Positions 18,001-29,797 of a stretch of DNA of 64,000 nt are shown piece by piece (the first letter of the stretch is position 1; every line of letters starts with the position of its first letter). The stretch is taken from NCBI RefSeq assembly GCF_001855555.1, contig NZ_MKCT01000061.1, forward strand, positions 1 to 64,000. Reading direction: 5' to 3'. Origin of the DNA: Chromobacterium sphagni. Lineage in GTDB: Bacteria; Pseudomonadota; Gammaproteobacteria; Burkholderiales; Chromobacteriaceae. Made by a program: the position numbers and the translations under genes. The notes under the pieces were generated by a model, which saw only the letters and a program-made list of their open reading frames with translations, was not told the origin of the DNA and did not search any database.

Positions 18001-18860
18001 CCGCCGGCGTTCATCGCGATGTTGCCGCCGATGCAGGACGCCTCGGCCGAGGTGGGGTCCACAGCGAACACCAGGCCGGCTGCGGCTGCGGCTTCCGACA
18101 CCCGGGCGGTCACCACGCCGGCACCGCACTGTATCGTCGCCTGCTTGCCGGTGAGGCCCGGCAGCTCGACATGCTCGATGCCCAGGCGGCGGTCGAGTTT
18201 TTCGGTATTGATCACCGCGCTCATCCGCTCCAGCGGCACCGCGCCGCCGGTGTAGCCGGTGCCGCCGCCGCGCGGGATGATGGTGAGGCCCAGTTCGATG
18301 CAGGCGCGCACCAGCGGCGCCATCTCTTCTTCGTCGTCCGGGCTCAGCACCACGAACGGATATTCCACGCGCCAGTCGGTGGCGTCGGTGACGTGGGCGA
18401 CGCGAGACAGGCCGTCGAACAGGATATTGTCGCGGCGGGTCAAGCGGGACAGCTTCTTCAGCACCCTGGCGCGCAGCTCGCGGGTTTCCTCGAACTGGCG
18501 GGCGAACAGCTCCACCGCCTGGCGGGCGGCGGCGATCATCTCGCCCACCCGGCCGTTGCCGTCGCGGCGTTTCTCCACTTCGTTCAGGCGGTGGCGCATC
18601 GCCTCCACCAGAGCGGAGAGCCGCTTGGGGTTGTCCAGCAAATCGTCCACCAGGTAGGGATTGCGGTCCACCACCCAGATGTCGCCCAGCACCTCGAACA
18701 GCATCCGCGCCGAGCGGCCGGTCTTGCGCTGGCCGCGCAACTCATCCAGCAGTTGCCACATCGGCTCGCCCAGCAGGCGGATGACGATTTCGCGGTCGGA
18801 ATAGGAGGTGTAGTTGTACGGGATCTCCCGCAGGCGCTGTTCGCTGGTGATGGCTGTCAT
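15009..18860 (-). CDS. FAD-linked oxidase / Fe-S oxidoreductase fusion protein (1283 aa)
   Basis: A large cytoplasmic flavin and iron-sulfur enzyme. Order of parts: an N-terminal region of about 150 residues (DUF3683-like), a FAD-binding domain near 170-310 with [15 protein letters not shown], a FAD-oxidase C-terminal domain to about 770 ending near [16 protein letters not shown], two 4Fe-4S motifs ([23 protein letters not shown]) and two cysteine-rich CCG domains ([14 protein letters not shown] to [15 protein letters not shown] to CCGEAGTF). This combines in one chain what GlcD and GlcF, or Dld-type and LldE/GlpC-type subunits, do separately. The likely reaction is oxidation of a D-2-hydroxyacid with electrons passed to quinone; the substrate is not determined. 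Single-gene unit. Confidence 0.88.
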   Translation of the reverse strand: MTAITSEQRLREIPYNYTSYSDREIVIRLLGEPMWQLLDELRGQRKTGRSARMLFEVLGDIWVVDRNPYLVDDLLDNPKRLSALVEAMRHRLNEVEKRRDGNGRVGEMIAAARQAVELFARQFEETRELRARVLKKLSRLTRRDNILFDGLSRVAHVTDATDWRVEYPFVVLSPDDEEEMAPLVRACIELGLTIIPRGGGTGYTGGAVPLERMSAVINTEKLDRRLGIEHVELPGLTGKQATIQCGAGVVTARVSEAAAAAGLVFAVDPTSAEASCIGGNIAMNAGGKKAVLWGTTLDNLASWKMVDPDGRWLLVERIGHNYGKIHDVAEARFRLSRLADDGKTIESSRELAIPGSAFRKVGLGKDVTDKFLAGLPGVQKEGCDGIITSARFVLHRMPRHTRTVCLEFFGSVAEATPAIVEITDLFKPGGACLMAGVRLAGLEHLDWRYVRAVGYTTKAKSKGRPKMVLIADIVSDDENAAAEAASQVVRIANARHGEGFIAVTPEARKTFWLDRSRTAAIAKHTNAFKVNEDVVIPLPRLGDYSDGIERINIELSIANKLELLDTLTEYFHGRLPVDKLDTNLPSEELIGDRRAAALSLLAVCRDRWQWLLAHMDSPFHEYRALWPQAPLEDSAAQPDTVFHALRDFTLRVSWKREVRTELEQLFSGSTHSSIRAAIRELQQHVLRGRVFVALHMHAGDGNVHTNIPVNSDNYQMLQTAHRAVVRIMALARELGGVISGEHGIGITKLEFLTEAEIQPFRDYKARVDPNGHFNRGKLLPGADLALAYTPSFSLLGAESLILEQSDIGAINDSIKDCLRCGKCKPVCSTHVPRANLLYSPRNKILGVGLLTEAFLYEEQTRRGVSLKHFEELSDVADHCTVCHRCVKPCPVKIDFGDVSVAMRNFLRKSGNKKFNPGTALGMAFLTAKDPATIKTIRAGLVGVGYKAQRLGNAVGKRLGLLGGQKRQPPATVGPAPVKQQVIHFINRPMPGGLPKKTARALLDVEDANIVPVIRNPKLAEDAEAVFYFPGCGSERLFSQVGLATQAMLWHVGVQTVLPPGYLCCGYPQTSAGYQDKGDAITTENRVLFHRVANTLNYLDIKTVVVSCGTCFDQLAHYRFEDIFPGCRVIDIHEFLMEKGVKLEGIAGQQYLYHDPCHTPMKSYQPIKVVNELMGGGVPLSDRCCGEAGTFAASRPDIATQVRSRKEEEIRANLAALPPQDNSAPVKILTSCPSCLQGLSRYNDDTGTEADYIVVEIAKHLLGKNWLPDYVARARDGGIERVLL

Positions 18861-19182
18861 TTGTCCGCAAGCTTGCTTTTAATTAGAGGAGTGTCTGCCA
18901 GTTTATCCTAATTGCTGCGCTGCGAAAAACATGAGTTGAATAGGGATTTTTCCTCTTTATATCAAGATATTGCCTCTGCTCATGCCTTGCGCTCATGCGG
19001 CTGATGATGGATATTTTATTCAATTGAAATGGCCTGGCCCTGATCTGCCCTCTGTCATTTTGTGCCAAAAATATCCATGTCCATGAGTTTTTGTATTTCC
19101 GGCATACCGCTGTTTTTGGTTAAGCTATGGCTGTGTGAGTGTTTCCCGGCAGGGATTGCGCAATATGGAAAGGATGGCGACG
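18861..19182. other. AT-rich intergenic region between divergent genes
   Basis: A 322-bp gap between the FAD/Fe-S oxidoreductase (minus) and lemA (plus). It is clearly richer in A and T than its neighbours and must hold both promoters. A perfect palindrome GCAAGCTTGC lies at 18868-18877, just before the oxidoreductase start. I see no ORF with a plausible ribosome binding site, no tRNA and no terminator in it, and no promoter that I would place with confidence. Confidence 0.5.
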
Positions 19183-19779
19183 ATGTGGAAAAAACTGTTG
19201 TTGATGTTGGCGCTGGCGGCTTCGCTCAGCGGTTGCGGTTATAACGCGATGCAGTCCAAGGACGAGGCGGCCAACGCTGCTTGGTCCGAAGTGCTGAACC
19301 AGTATCAGCGCCGGGCCGACCTGATCCCCAATCTGGTGAAGACGGTGGAGGGCTACGCCACGCACGAGAAGGATGTGCTGACCCAGGTGACCGAGGCGCG
19401 CGCCCGCGTCGGCAGCATCCAGATGGACGCGGCGGCGGCCGGCGACGAGAACAAGCTGAAGCAGTTCTCCGCCGCGCAGAATCAGCTGGGCTCGGCGCTG
19501 TCGCGCTTGCTGGTGGTGTCGGAAAACTACCCGCAGCTGAAGGCTGACCAGTCGTTCCGCGATCTGCAGGCGCAGCTGGAGGGCACCGAAAACCGCATCG
19601 CGCTGGCGCGCAAGCGCTACATCGACGCGGTGCAGTCCTATAACGTCACCGTGCGCAGCTTCCCCAACAATCTGACGGCGATGATGTTCAGCCTGAAGAC
19701 CCGCCCCAATTTCACCGTGGACAACGAGAAGGCGATCTCCGCCCCGCCGCAGGTGAACTTCGACCAGCAAGGCAAGTGA
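19183..19779 (+). CDS. lemA: LemA family lipoprotein
   Basis: A 198-residue LemA family protein. The start at 19183 gives a lipoprotein signal (MWKKLLLMLALAASLSGC, lipobox LSGC with Cys18) and has AGGA 8 bases upstream; in-frame ATGs at 19165 and 19174 are possible alternatives. The LemA body is clear: AAWSEVLNQYQRRADLIPNLVKTVEGYATHE, then FRDLQAQLEGTENRIALARKRYIDAVQSYN and the terminal FPNNLTAMMF. The protein is mostly helical and membrane anchored. The family role is not well defined. It heads a three-gene cluster with two TPM-domain proteins, a pairing seen widely in bacteria. Confidence 0.93.
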   Translation: MWKKLLLMLALAASLSGCGYNAMQSKDEAANAAWSEVLNQYQRRADLIPNLVKTVEGYATHEKDVLTQVTEARARVGSIQMDAAAAGDENKLKQFSAAQNQLGSALSRLLVVSENYPQLKADQSFRDLQAQLEGTENRIALARKRYIDAVQSYNVTVRSFPNNLTAMMFSLKTRPNFTVDNEKAISAPPQVNFDQQGK

Positions 19780-19780
19780 G

Positions 19781-20626
19781 ATGAGCCGCGCATGGGTCTG
19801 GCTGGGCTTGGCGCTGTGGCTGCTGATGGGCACGGCCCGCGCCGAGGAGGCGGTGCCGCCGCCTACCTCGCCGGTGATAGACCAGGTGGCTTTCCTGAGC
19901 GATGCCGAGCGCGGCCAGCTGGAAAAGCAGCTGCTGGACTTTCATCAGCGCAAAGGCAGCCAGCTGGCGGTGTTGATCGTGCCGTCGGTCGGTCCGGAAA
20001 CGCCTTTCGATTACGGCGCCCGGGTGATGGCCAGCTGGAAGCTGGGGCGCCAGGGCGTGGACGACGGCGTGCTGCTGCTGATCGTCGCCGACTCGCACCA
20101 GACCCAGCTCTTGGTCGGGCGCGGCTTGGAAGGCGCGATCCCGGACATCTACGCCAAGCGCATCCTGCAGGACACCTTGCGGCCCTTGCTCAAGCAGGGC
20201 TTGCGCCTGCAGGGGATACAGGCCGCGGCGACGCAGGTCGAGGGTCTGATAGACGGCGAGAAGCTGCCTGAGCCTAAGCCGCCGGCCGCGCACGCATCTG
20301 GCTGGAGCGACAGCTGGCCGGTGCTGGCCTTCTTCCTGCTGTTCGGCTCCGGCCTGGCCGGCCGCTTGTTCGGCCGCCTGATCGGCAGCTTCATCATCGG
20401 CAGTCTCAGCATCGCGCTGTCGCTGCTGCTGGGCGCCGGAACGCTGTTCGCGCTGTTGACCGGCGCGGTGGCCGCCGGCTTGTGCCTGGTGCTGGGCGAG
20501 CACGGTTTGTCGCTGGCCAGCTGGGGCGATTGGAGCGGAGGCGGCAGATCGGGCGGGCGCGATGGCGGCGGCTGGTCCGGCGGCGGCGGAGATTTCGGCG
20601 GCGGCGGCGCTTCGGGAGACTGGTGA
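19781..20626 (+). CDS. TPM domain-containing membrane protein (YgcG-like)
   Basis: A 281-residue protein beginning 1 bp after the lemA stop. A signal peptide (MSRAWVWLGLALWLLMGTARA) precedes a periplasmic TPM domain at about 28-155 (VIDQVAFLSDAERGQLEKQL; GSQLAVLIVPSVG; GVDDGVLLLIVADSHQTQLLVGRGLEG). Hydrophobic segments at about 175-195 and 205-245 anchor it to the membrane. The C-terminus is a Gly/Ser-rich tail ending GGGGDFGGGGASGDW, typical of this family. TPM domains are linked to photosystem repair in plants and to cell envelope functions in bacteria; the role here is unproven. Confidence 0.92.
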   Translation: MSRAWVWLGLALWLLMGTARAEEAVPPPTSPVIDQVAFLSDAERGQLEKQLLDFHQRKGSQLAVLIVPSVGPETPFDYGARVMASWKLGRQGVDDGVLLLIVADSHQTQLLVGRGLEGAIPDIYAKRILQDTLRPLLKQGLRLQGIQAAATQVEGLIDGEKLPEPKPPAAHASGWSDSWPVLAFFLLFGSGLAGRLFGRLIGSFIIGSLSIALSLLLGAGTLFALLTGAVAAGLCLVLGEHGLSLASWGDWSGGGRSGGRDGGGWSGGGGDFGGGGASGDW

Positions 20627-20627
20627 A

Positions 20628-21131
20628 ATGAATCGATGGCAACGAGCATGGCGCCACCTGTGCAGCACCGGCTGGCAGGCGCGGCGCCGGTTTCCGGCCG
20701 GCCAACTGGCCCGGCTGGAGCGGCAGATCGCCGAGTCCGAGCTGGCCCACCGCGGCCAGCTGCGCTTCGTGGTTGAGTCGGCGCTGGACTGGCGCGCCGT
20801 CTGGCGGGGCATGAGCGCGCGCCAGCGGGCGCTGCAGTGGTTCGGTGAGCTGCGGGTGTGGGATACCGAGGAGAACACCGGCGTGCTGGTGTATTTGCTG
20901 CTGGCGGAGCGGAGAATAGAAATCGTCGCCGACCGCGGCATCAACCGCCGGGTAGCGGCCGGAGAGTGGGCTGGCATCTGCGCCGAGATGCAGCGGGCCT
21001 TCGCCGCCCGCGATCACGTGGCGGGGCTGGAGCTGGGGCTGAGCCGCATACACGAGGCGTTGCTGAAGCACGCGCCGCGGGGAGAGGAGCCCTTCGTCAA
21101 CGAGCTGCCGAACCAGGTGGTGGTGCGTTGA
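20628..21131 (+). CDS. second TPM domain protein of the lemA cluster
   Basis: A 167-residue protein whose ATG lies 1 bp after the preceding stop, with GGGAG 9 bases upstream. It carries a TPM domain (LARLERQIAESELAHRGQLRFVVES; VWDTEENTGVLVYLLLAERRIEIVADRGINRRV) but no signal peptide and no clear membrane helix, so it may sit on the cytoplasmic side or be soluble. In many genomes this short TPM protein follows the long one after lemA; the three probably act together. Convergent with pdxA, 15 bp away. Confidence 0.88.
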   Translation: MNRWQRAWRHLCSTGWQARRRFPAGQLARLERQIAESELAHRGQLRFVVESALDWRAVWRGMSARQRALQWFGELRVWDTEENTGVLVYLLLAERRIEIVADRGINRRVAAGEWAGICAEMQRAFAARDHVAGLELGLSRIHEALLKHAPRGEEPFVNELPNQVVVR

Positions 21132-21146
21132 GCGGCGTGGCGGACT

Positions 21147-22139
21147 TCAGCGGCGGGACGAGCGCTGCGCCAGCTGCGCCGCCAGCCGCACAGCCTCGAC
21201 CAGGCTGCCTGGATCGGCGCGGCCGCTGCCGGCCAGATCCAGCGCGGTGCCGTGGTCGACCGAGGTGCGGATGATGGGCAGGCCCAGCGTGATGTTGATG
21301 CCGGCGCCGAAGCTGGCGTGTTTCAACACCGGCAGGCCCTGGTCGTGGTACATCGCCAACACCGCGTCGGCCTGCGAGAGCTTGTCCGGATTGAACAGGG
21401 TGTCGGCCGGCAACGGGCCGACCAGATGCATGCCTTCGCCGCGCAGCTTGTCCAGCGCCGGCTCGATGACGTCTATTTCCTCGCGCCCCATGTGGCCGCT
21501 CTCGCCGGCGTGCGGGTTGAGGCCGGCCACCAGGATGCGCGGAGCGGCGATGCCGAACTTATGCACCAGGTCGGCGTGCAGGATGCGGATCACTTCGTCG
21601 AGCAGTTCCGGCGTGATGGCGTCCGCCACCGCGCGCAGCGGCAGGTGGGTGGTGGCCAGCGCCACCCGCATGCCGCCGCCGGTCAGCATCATCACCACCT
21701 TGCCGGTGGCTGTGCGCTCGGCCAGGTATTCGGTGTGGCCGGTGAACGGCACGCCTGCGTCGTTGATCACGCCCTTATGCACCGGGGCGGTGACCATGGC
21801 GGCGAATTCGCCGGCCAGGCAGCCGTCTATCGCCGCGTCCAGCGTGTCCAGCACATAGCGGCCGTTGGCCGGGTTCAGCCTGCCGGCAACGGTCGGCTCG
21901 GCCAGCGGCACATGCAGCACTTCCAGCGCGCCGGCCGGCGCCGGCTGATGCCGGCGATAATCCGCCAGCGCGATATCCAGGCCGAGCAGCGCGACGCGCT
22001 GCGCCAGCATGTCCTTGTCGGCGACGACCACGCAGCGCAGGCCGGAGACCAGCCGCGGCAACTGCAGCGCGAGATCGGGGCCGATGCCGGCGGGTTCGCC
22101 GGCCGTCACCGCCAGGATGGGCTGGGTCGCAGTGGTCAC
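21147..22139 (-). CDS. pdxA: 4-hydroxythreonine-4-phosphate dehydrogenase
   Basis: PdxA (330 aa) oxidises 4-phosphohydroxy-L-threonine in the DXP-dependent pathway to pyridoxal 5'-phosphate. Signatures: [17 protein letters not shown] at the N-terminus, metal-binding His in [42 protein letters not shown] and [14 protein letters not shown]. The start is GTG, overlapping the surA stop codon (GTGA), so translation is coupled to surA. The lptD-surA-pdxA order is the classic proteobacterial one; rsmA, which follows in E. coli, is absent here and the next gene is convergent. Confidence 0.97.
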   Translation of the reverse strand: MTTATQPILAVTAGEPAGIGPDLALQLPRLVSGLRCVVVADKDMLAQRVALLGLDIALADYRRHQPAPAGALEVLHVPLAEPTVAGRLNPANGRYVLDTLDAAIDGCLAGEFAAMVTAPVHKGVINDAGVPFTGHTEYLAERTATGKVVMMLTGGGMRVALATTHLPLRAVADAITPELLDEVIRILHADLVHKFGIAAPRILVAGLNPHAGESGHMGREEIDVIEPALDKLRGEGMHLVGPLPADTLFNPDKLSQADAVLAMYHDQGLPVLKHASFGAGINITLGLPIIRTSVDHGTALDLAGSGRADPGSLVEAVRLAAQLAQRSSRR

Positions 22140-23425
22140 TTGTCGTCCAGGTGTTCTTCGACGAAGGCGGAGTCACGCAATTGGCGTACCCAGTCGGTGT
22201 AGGCCTGTTCCATCTTGCGGGCGCGGATCTGCTGCTTGATCGCCATTTTTTCATGGTCGCTGGAGACGTCCTGGTTACGTTTGCTTTCCACCAGGATCAG
22301 GTGCCAGCCAAACGGCGAACGCACCGGTTGCGACACCTGGCCGATGGGCAGCGCCACCATCGCCTTCTCGAATTCCGGCACCAGGTCGCCCAGATTGACC
22401 CAGCCCAGGTCGCCGCCCTTGGCGTTGCTGCCGTCTTCCGAGTACAGCTTGGCCATGTCGGCGAACTTGGCGCCGCGCATGATGCGGTCGCGCACCTGTT
22501 CGATGCGGGCCTTGGCGTCGGCTTCCGACACCGCCTCGTTGGTGCGGATCAGGATATGGCGGGTGTGGTACTGCTCCACCAGCATCGGCGCGCCGCCGGC
22601 GCGTTTTTCCTGCAACTGGAAGATGAAGAAGCCCTGTTGGGTGCGGATCACGTCGGTATGGGCGCCGGTTTTCAGCTGTTCCAGCAACTGCACGAACTCC
22701 ACCGGCAGCGAGGTGGCGCTGCGCCAGCCCATGTCGCCGCCTTTGAGCGCGTTGGGAGAGTCGGAATAGGTGGCCGATACCTTGGCGAACGGCTGGCCAG
22801 CCTCCAGATCGGCCAGCGCCTTGTGCACTTTCTGCGACAGCGCGTCGATCTGCTTGGCGTCGGCGCGTTCCGGCACGCCCACCAGGATGCTCGCCAGGTG
22901 GTATTCGGTGCGGTTGGCGCTTTGCGCGCTCTTCAGGACCTGGTCCACCTCGCTGTCGCTGACCATTACCCGCGAGCCGACTTCGCTGTCGCGCAGGCGG
23001 GAGAGGGTCAGTTCGCGGCGGATGTCGCCGCGCAGCCGGTCCAGCGTGATGCCGTCCTTGGCCAGTTGGGCCTTCAGGCCGGCCTCGCTCAGCTTGTTCT
23101 GTTTGGCGAGGTTGGCCACCGCCTGGTCCACCGCGGCGTCGTCGATGCGCAGGCCGCCGCTGGCGGCGTACTGCAGCTGCACCTCTTCGGTGATCATTTG
23201 CTCCAGCACCTGGTGTTCCAGCACGTCGCGCGAAGGCGGCGCCACTTTTTGCGCTTCCAACTGCTTGATCGCCTCGTCGACGCGCGACTGCAGCTCCTGC
23301 CAGGTGATCACGTTCTTGTTGACCACGGCGACGATGCGATCCACTTCGCGTACCGGGGTGGCGGGAGCGGCCAGCGCGGCTTGCATGGCGCTGGCGAACA
23401 ACAGGGCAAGCAGGGTCTTTTTCAT
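22136..23425 (-). CDS. surA: periplasmic chaperone and peptidyl-prolyl isomerase SurA
   Basis: SurA (429 aa) escorts unfolded outer membrane proteins across the periplasm to the BAM complex. A signal peptide ([19 protein letters not shown]) is followed by the N-terminal chaperone domain (about 25-165, [22 protein letters not shown]). Two parvulin domains follow: the first near 172-275 ([28 protein letters not shown]) and the second near 283-385 ([42 protein letters not shown]). A C-terminal helix completes the core. Length and order match the family. It lies 9 bp after lptD, its best-known client, in the same operon. Confidence 0.97.
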   Translation of the reverse strand: MKKTLLALLFASAMQAALAAPATPVREVDRIVAVVNKNVITWQELQSRVDEAIKQLEAQKVAPPSRDVLEHQVLEQMITEEVQLQYAASGGLRIDDAAVDQAVANLAKQNKLSEAGLKAQLAKDGITLDRLRGDIRRELTLSRLRDSEVGSRVMVSDSEVDQVLKSAQSANRTEYHLASILVGVPERADAKQIDALSQKVHKALADLEAGQPFAKVSATYSDSPNALKGGDMGWRSATSLPVEFVQLLEQLKTGAHTDVIRTQQGFFIFQLQEKRAGGAPMLVEQYHTRHILIRTNEAVSEADAKARIEQVRDRIMRGAKFADMAKLYSEDGSNAKGGDLGWVNLGDLVPEFEKAMVALPIGQVSQPVRSPFGWHLILVESKRNQDVSSDHEKMAIKQQIRARKMEQAYTDWVRQLRDSAFVEEHLDDK

Positions 23426-23434
23426 GGTCAGGCT

Positions 23435-25711
23435 TTATTGCTCGTTAGTCTTGGTGTAACCGGGGATGGCCAGGCGCAGCGTGTCTTGCAGATTGCCGTT
23501 GCCCAGAGCTCCCAGTCCCTTCAGTTCCAGCTGGAAGAATATCGCGTTCTTGGTGGTGGTCAGGTCGGTGACGTAGCGTTGGCTGTAAAAACGGGCCGAC
23601 CAGCAGCCATCGTTGTACTCGAAGCCGGCCAGTTGCTCAATAGGCCGTTGCTGGATCAGCGAGTAATTGTAGCGGCCGATGGCATACCAGCGCTTGGCGA
23701 TCGGCCACTGCGCGGCCACGTCCACCTGGCGAAGCGGACCATAGTTGCCGTTGTCGTCCTGCAGCTCGTAGATGCCGTAGCGGTAACGGATGCTGGCGAC
23801 TTTGCCCGGCTCCGGGTTGTAGCGCAATTGGACATTGTAGCGCTGGGTCGCGTTCAGGGTCGGGTTGTATTCGTAGCTGCTGTCCAGGCGGACCGACTTG
23901 CTCATGTCGCCGCCCACGCCCACCAGCCAGTCGTTGCCGGTATCGGTCACCTGGCTGGGGGTGCCCGCCAGGCTGATGTCCTGCTGGCTGAAGTAGTAGC
24001 GCTTGCCGATTGCGATGCGCAGCCGCTCCAGGCCATTGCTCTGATCGATGAAGCGGCTGGTCAGCGCGGTGGTGATCTCGTTGGCGCCGTTGATGCGGTC
24101 GTAGCCGGAGAAGCGGTTCTCGGTGAACAGCTGCGCGAAGTTGAAGTCGTTGACCGAAGTGTCGAAATTGGGAAGCTTGCTCTGGTCCTTGTTGGGGATA
24201 TTGACGTAGAACAGGCGGGGCTCCAGCGTCATCAGGTGGTCGCGGCCGAGGAACTGGGCATCGCGGTCGAAATACAGGCCGGCGTCGGTGCTGAAGATCG
24301 GCAGGGTGCGGCTAAGCGTGCCTTGCGGATTGCCTTGGAAGGCATTCAGATTGTATTCGGTGTAGTTGACGCCGATCTTGGGTCGGATGAAGCCCCAGCT
24401 GCGGTCGAAGTTCCAGCTCACGCTGGGATAGGCGACGAAGCGGTCGCCGGTCTGCAGCGTCGGATGGTCGAAGCGGGTCAGGTCGGTGACCAGATTGGCG
24501 GAGAAGCCGCTGGGCAGCGCCTGATTGGCGTTGAAGGTCAGCTGCGGCATCCGCGCATAGGGGATGTCGGTGGGGGCCGGGTTGATGGTCAGATTCTGGT
24601 AGTGCTGGGTGCGCAGCGTGAGGTTGCCGCTGCCGCCCTGCCAGTTCAGTGCGTAGTTCAACCAGGCTTCGCGGTTGAGGTTGACGTTGGAAGCGATGGC
24701 CACCTGATCGCCGAAGTCGGTGAAATAGTTGTTGTCCGACACCTGGTTGTAGTCGAGGCCGAACGTCAGGCCGTGGCCGAAGTTCTGCTGGTGGCGTACG
24801 CTCCAGGCGTAACGCGAGGTGTCGGTGACCTTGTCGTTGGGCAACTGCTCTGTGTAGATGCTGCCGCTGTAGCTGGGCTCCAGATAACGGAATTCGCCGG
24901 CCAGCATATTGCCGTGCTTGTCATTGAAGTGCGGCGTGATGGTGGCGTCGTAGTTGGGGGCGATATTCCAGTAGTAGGGCAGCGACAGTTCAGTGCCGGA
25001 GGTGCCGGTCTTGAAGGTGGGAGTCAGCAGGCCCGACTTGCGATTGCCGTTGAGCGGGAAGTCCAGCCACGGCGTATACAGGATGGGTACGCCGTAGAAT
25101 TGCATCCAGGCGTTGTGCGCCACGCCTACGCCGCTGTTGTAGTCCAGGTCGGTGCTGGCGGACTTTAGATACCAGGCGTCGTCGCCGGGATCGCAGGTGG
25201 TCATCCGGCTGCCGTAGATCTTGTACTGATTCTGACCCTGGAAGTCCAACTGGCTGCCGTCGCCGCGCATGGTGACCGGTTTGACTGGCGCTGATTTGGC
25301 GGCGGGTGGGTTTTGCTTCGACATGGAGAACACCGGATTCATGCCGGTGCCGCTGTAGTCGTCCACGTTGTAGTCCAGCGTGGTGCCGGTGATGACGTCG
25401 CTGCCGCGCGTCATGCGGAATTGGTCGCCGGCTTTCACCCGGTTCTTCGCCTGGTAGTAGTCCAGCCAGTCCGACTCGACTTTCTGGTCGTCGCGGGTAA
25501 GCACTACATTGCCCTTGGCGTGCAGGATCACATTCATTTCGCCGTCCAGATTGTCGGCGGTGACTACGGTCTGTCCTTGTTGTTTCGGTGGGGTGGGCAG
25601 CGCAACCGGCGCTTCCTCGCCGGCGCGGGCAGTATGGGCGTTCAGGGCAAAGGCGGTGGCAACAGCCAGGGCCAGCGGAGTCAGTTTTTGTTTGGGCATG
25701 CACAAAGCCAT
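23435..25711 (-). CDS. lptD: LPS-assembly protein LptD
   Basis: LptD (about 758 aa) is the outer membrane barrel that, with LptE, places lipopolysaccharide in the outer leaflet. The ATG at 25711 gives MALCMPKQKLTPLALAVA and a signal peptide ending ARA|GE; the ATG at 25699 is equally possible, as neither has a clear ribosome binding site. An LptA-like jellyroll domain (about 45-170; VTADNLDGEMNVILHAKGNVVL) precedes the barrel, which ends in aromatic-rich strands. The mature protein has only two cysteines, in TTCDPGDD and NDGCWSARF, so one inter-domain disulfide can form instead of the two in E. coli. It is divergent from amgK and first gene of lptD-surA-pdxA. Confidence 0.96.
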   Translation of the reverse strand: MALCMPKQKLTPLALAVATAFALNAHTARAGEEAPVALPTPPKQQGQTVVTADNLDGEMNVILHAKGNVVLTRDDQKVESDWLDYYQAKNRVKAGDQFRMTRGSDVITGTTLDYNVDDYSGTGMNPVFSMSKQNPPAAKSAPVKPVTMRGDGSQLDFQGQNQYKIYGSRMTTCDPGDDAWYLKSASTDLDYNSGVGVAHNAWMQFYGVPILYTPWLDFPLNGNRKSGLLTPTFKTGTSGTELSLPYYWNIAPNYDATITPHFNDKHGNMLAGEFRYLEPSYSGSIYTEQLPNDKVTDTSRYAWSVRHQQNFGHGLTFGLDYNQVSDNNYFTDFGDQVAIASNVNLNREAWLNYALNWQGGSGNLTLRTQHYQNLTINPAPTDIPYARMPQLTFNANQALPSGFSANLVTDLTRFDHPTLQTGDRFVAYPSVSWNFDRSWGFIRPKIGVNYTEYNLNAFQGNPQGTLSRTLPIFSTDAGLYFDRDAQFLGRDHLMTLEPRLFYVNIPNKDQSKLPNFDTSVNDFNFAQLFTENRFSGYDRINGANEITTALTSRFIDQSNGLERLRIAIGKRYYFSQQDISLAGTPSQVTDTGNDWLVGVGGDMSKSVRLDSSYEYNPTLNATQRYNVQLRYNPEPGKVASIRYRYGIYELQDDNGNYGPLRQVDVAAQWPIAKRWYAIGRYNYSLIQQRPIEQLAGFEYNDGCWSARFYSQRYVTDLTTTKNAIFFQLELKGLGALGNGNLQDTLRLAIPGYTKTNEQ

Positions 25712-25775
25712 ATCGTGGGGGCTAGTGGGCGGTATAGAATCGCCCAATTCTATATCAGTACCAAGATAAAGCGAC

Positions 25776-28250
<2,475 letters not shown>

Positions 28251-28288
28251 CCGCCCCCGACAATATTCATCCATAGCGAGAATGCAAG

Positions 28289-28882
28289 ATGATCGGACGC
28301 CTGACTGGCAAACTGATTGAAAAACTGCCGCCGCAGGTGGTGGTGGACGTGAACGGCGTCGGTTACGAAGTGGATGTGCCGATGACCACCTTTTACCATT
28401 TGCCGGCGCTGGGCCAGAGCACCACGCTGTTTACCCACCTGGTGATACGCGAGGACGCCCATCTGCTGTTCGGCTTCGCCAGCAAGGAAGAGCGGCAGAC
28501 TTTCCGCCAGCTGATCAAGGTGACCGGCATCGGCGCCAAGATCGCGCTGGCGCTGCTGTCGGGCATGACGGCCGACGAGTTGGCGATCGCGGTGGCCAGC
28601 GAGGATATCAAGCGGCTGTCGTCGGTGCCGGGCATAGGCAAGAAGACCGCCGAGCGGCTGGTGCTGGAGCTGCGCGGCAAGCTGGCCACCGGCGGCAACC
28701 TGACGGTGCCGGGCGGCCTGCCCTTCGCCGCCACGCCGGACGAGAAGAGCGACATCGTCGGCGCCTTGCTGGCGCTGGGCTACAACGAGAAAGAAGCCGC
28801 CGCGGCGACCAAGGGCCTGCCGGCCGAGGTGACGGTGGGCGAGGGCGTGCGGCTGGCCTTGAAGAACCTGATGAAGGGGTGA
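28289..28882 (+). CDS. ruvA: Holliday junction branch migration subunit RuvA
   Basis: RuvA (197 aa) forms a tetramer that grips the four-way junction and recruits the RuvB motor. Domain I (OB fold, 1-64) begins [31 protein letters not shown]. Domain II has the paired helix-hairpin-helix motifs [21 protein letters not shown] and [20 protein letters not shown]. Domain III (about 150-197, [19 protein letters not shown]) contacts RuvB. Length is normal. Confidence 0.97.
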   Translation: MIGRLTGKLIEKLPPQVVVDVNGVGYEVDVPMTTFYHLPALGQSTTLFTHLVIREDAHLLFGFASKEERQTFRQLIKVTGIGAKIALALLSGMTADELAIAVASEDIKRLSSVPGIGKKTAERLVLELRGKLATGGNLTVPGGLPFAATPDEKSDIVGALLALGYNEKEAAAATKGLPAEVTVGEGVRLALKNLMKG

Positions 28883-28918
28883 CGGCTATACTGCCGTGGC
28901 GGGTGGACTCATCGGATG

Positions 28919-28938
28919 GCGCGCCGGATCCGGCGCGC
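28919..28938. promoter_or_regulatory. perfect 20-bp palindrome between ruvA and the binding-protein gene
   Basis: GCGCGCCGGATCCGGCGCGC is its own reverse complement over all 20 bp. It lies 37 bp after the ruvA stop and 26 bp before the next ATG. A TATACT hexamer at 28887-28892 could be the -10 of a promoter whose start would fall about 20 bp upstream of the palindrome, making it a candidate operator. No T tract follows, so it is a poor terminator. Confidence 0.4.
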
Positions 28939-28963
28939 TCGGGGAGGCGGAGCGGGGGGATGC

Positions 28964-29767
28964 ATGCCGGGATGGCGGGAGAGGCTCTGGATGGTGTCTC
29001 TGGCGGCATGGCTGCAGTGGCAGCCGGCCTGGTCGGCCATGCATTGTCCGGATCAGCCCGTTCGGCTGGCTTTTTACCGCATCGGCCAGTTCTACAGCGA
29101 TCATAGCGGGCTGGACTGGGATGTGGCGGAGGAGTTGCGCCGCCGCAGCGGCTGCCGTTTCGAGTATGTGCTGATGCCGCGGGCCCGGATCTGGAAGGAG
29201 CTGGAGGCGGGGCGCCTGGATGTCACGCTGTCCGCCATCGCCACGCCGGAGCGCGAGCAGATCTACTGGTTTCTCAACTACATCCAGCTCAAGCAGTATG
29301 TGTTGCTCTCGCCGCGCCTGCCGCGGCAAATCGACTCGATGCAAGGTTTTCTCGACGCCGAGCCGCAATGGCGCTGGGCGATTGTGCGCAGCTACAGCAC
29401 CAGCCGCTATTACGATCCCTGGATTGCGCGCCTGTCCGAGCGGGGGCGGGTGGTGGAGGTGGCGGAGGACGATTTCCTGTTCCGCATGCTGGCGCAGAAC
29501 CGCGCGGCCGGCATTTTCTCCACACCGATGGTATACCGGCAGAAGCTGAAGGAGTTCGGCCTGGAGGGGCGGGTGCGGGTGGCGGATTGGGACCGGTTGT
29601 CCGAGCCGAGTCCGCGCGGCATCGTTTTCGCCAAGCGAACCTTCCCGCCGCAGGACATTGGCCAGTGGCGCAAGCTGGTGGATAAAATGAACCACGACGG
29701 CACCATGCGTCGGCTGATCGGCCGTTACATGACGCCAGAGGAAACCGCCGTGGCCTTGTGGCGCTGA
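28964..29767 (+). CDS. orphan periplasmic solute-binding protein (SBP_bac_3-like)
   Basis: A 267-residue exported protein. The start at 28964 gives a signal peptide with a basic head (MPGWRERLWMVSLAAWLQWQPAWSA); the ATG at 28991 has a better ribosome binding site (GGGAGAGG) but lacks the basic residues. The mature protein resembles family 3 extracellular solute-binding proteins, which bind polar amino acids: VRLAFYRIGQFYS, EYVLMPRARIWKELEAGRLDVTLSAIATPERE, FLFRMLAQNRAAGIFSTP. No ABC permease or ATPase gene is adjacent, so it may feed a distant transporter or act as a sensor partner. Ligand unknown. Confidence 0.8.
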   Translation: MPGWRERLWMVSLAAWLQWQPAWSAMHCPDQPVRLAFYRIGQFYSDHSGLDWDVAEELRRRSGCRFEYVLMPRARIWKELEAGRLDVTLSAIATPEREQIYWFLNYIQLKQYVLLSPRLPRQIDSMQGFLDAEPQWRWAIVRSYSTSRYYDPWIARLSERGRVVEVAEDDFLFRMLAQNRAAGIFSTPMVYRQKLKEFGLEGRVRVADWDRLSEPSPRGIVFAKRTFPPQDIGQWRKLVDKMNHDGTMRRLIGRYMTPEETAVALWR

Positions 29768-29797
29768 AGGACATGGCGGGCCATGCCGCCATGTCCT

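Noticed and set aside
20520-20625. GGC-rich tract as a tandem repeat or CRISPR-like array
   Set aside because: It is the coding sequence of the Gly-rich tail of a TPM protein; no spacer-repeat structure exists. No CRISPR array was seen anywhere in the window.
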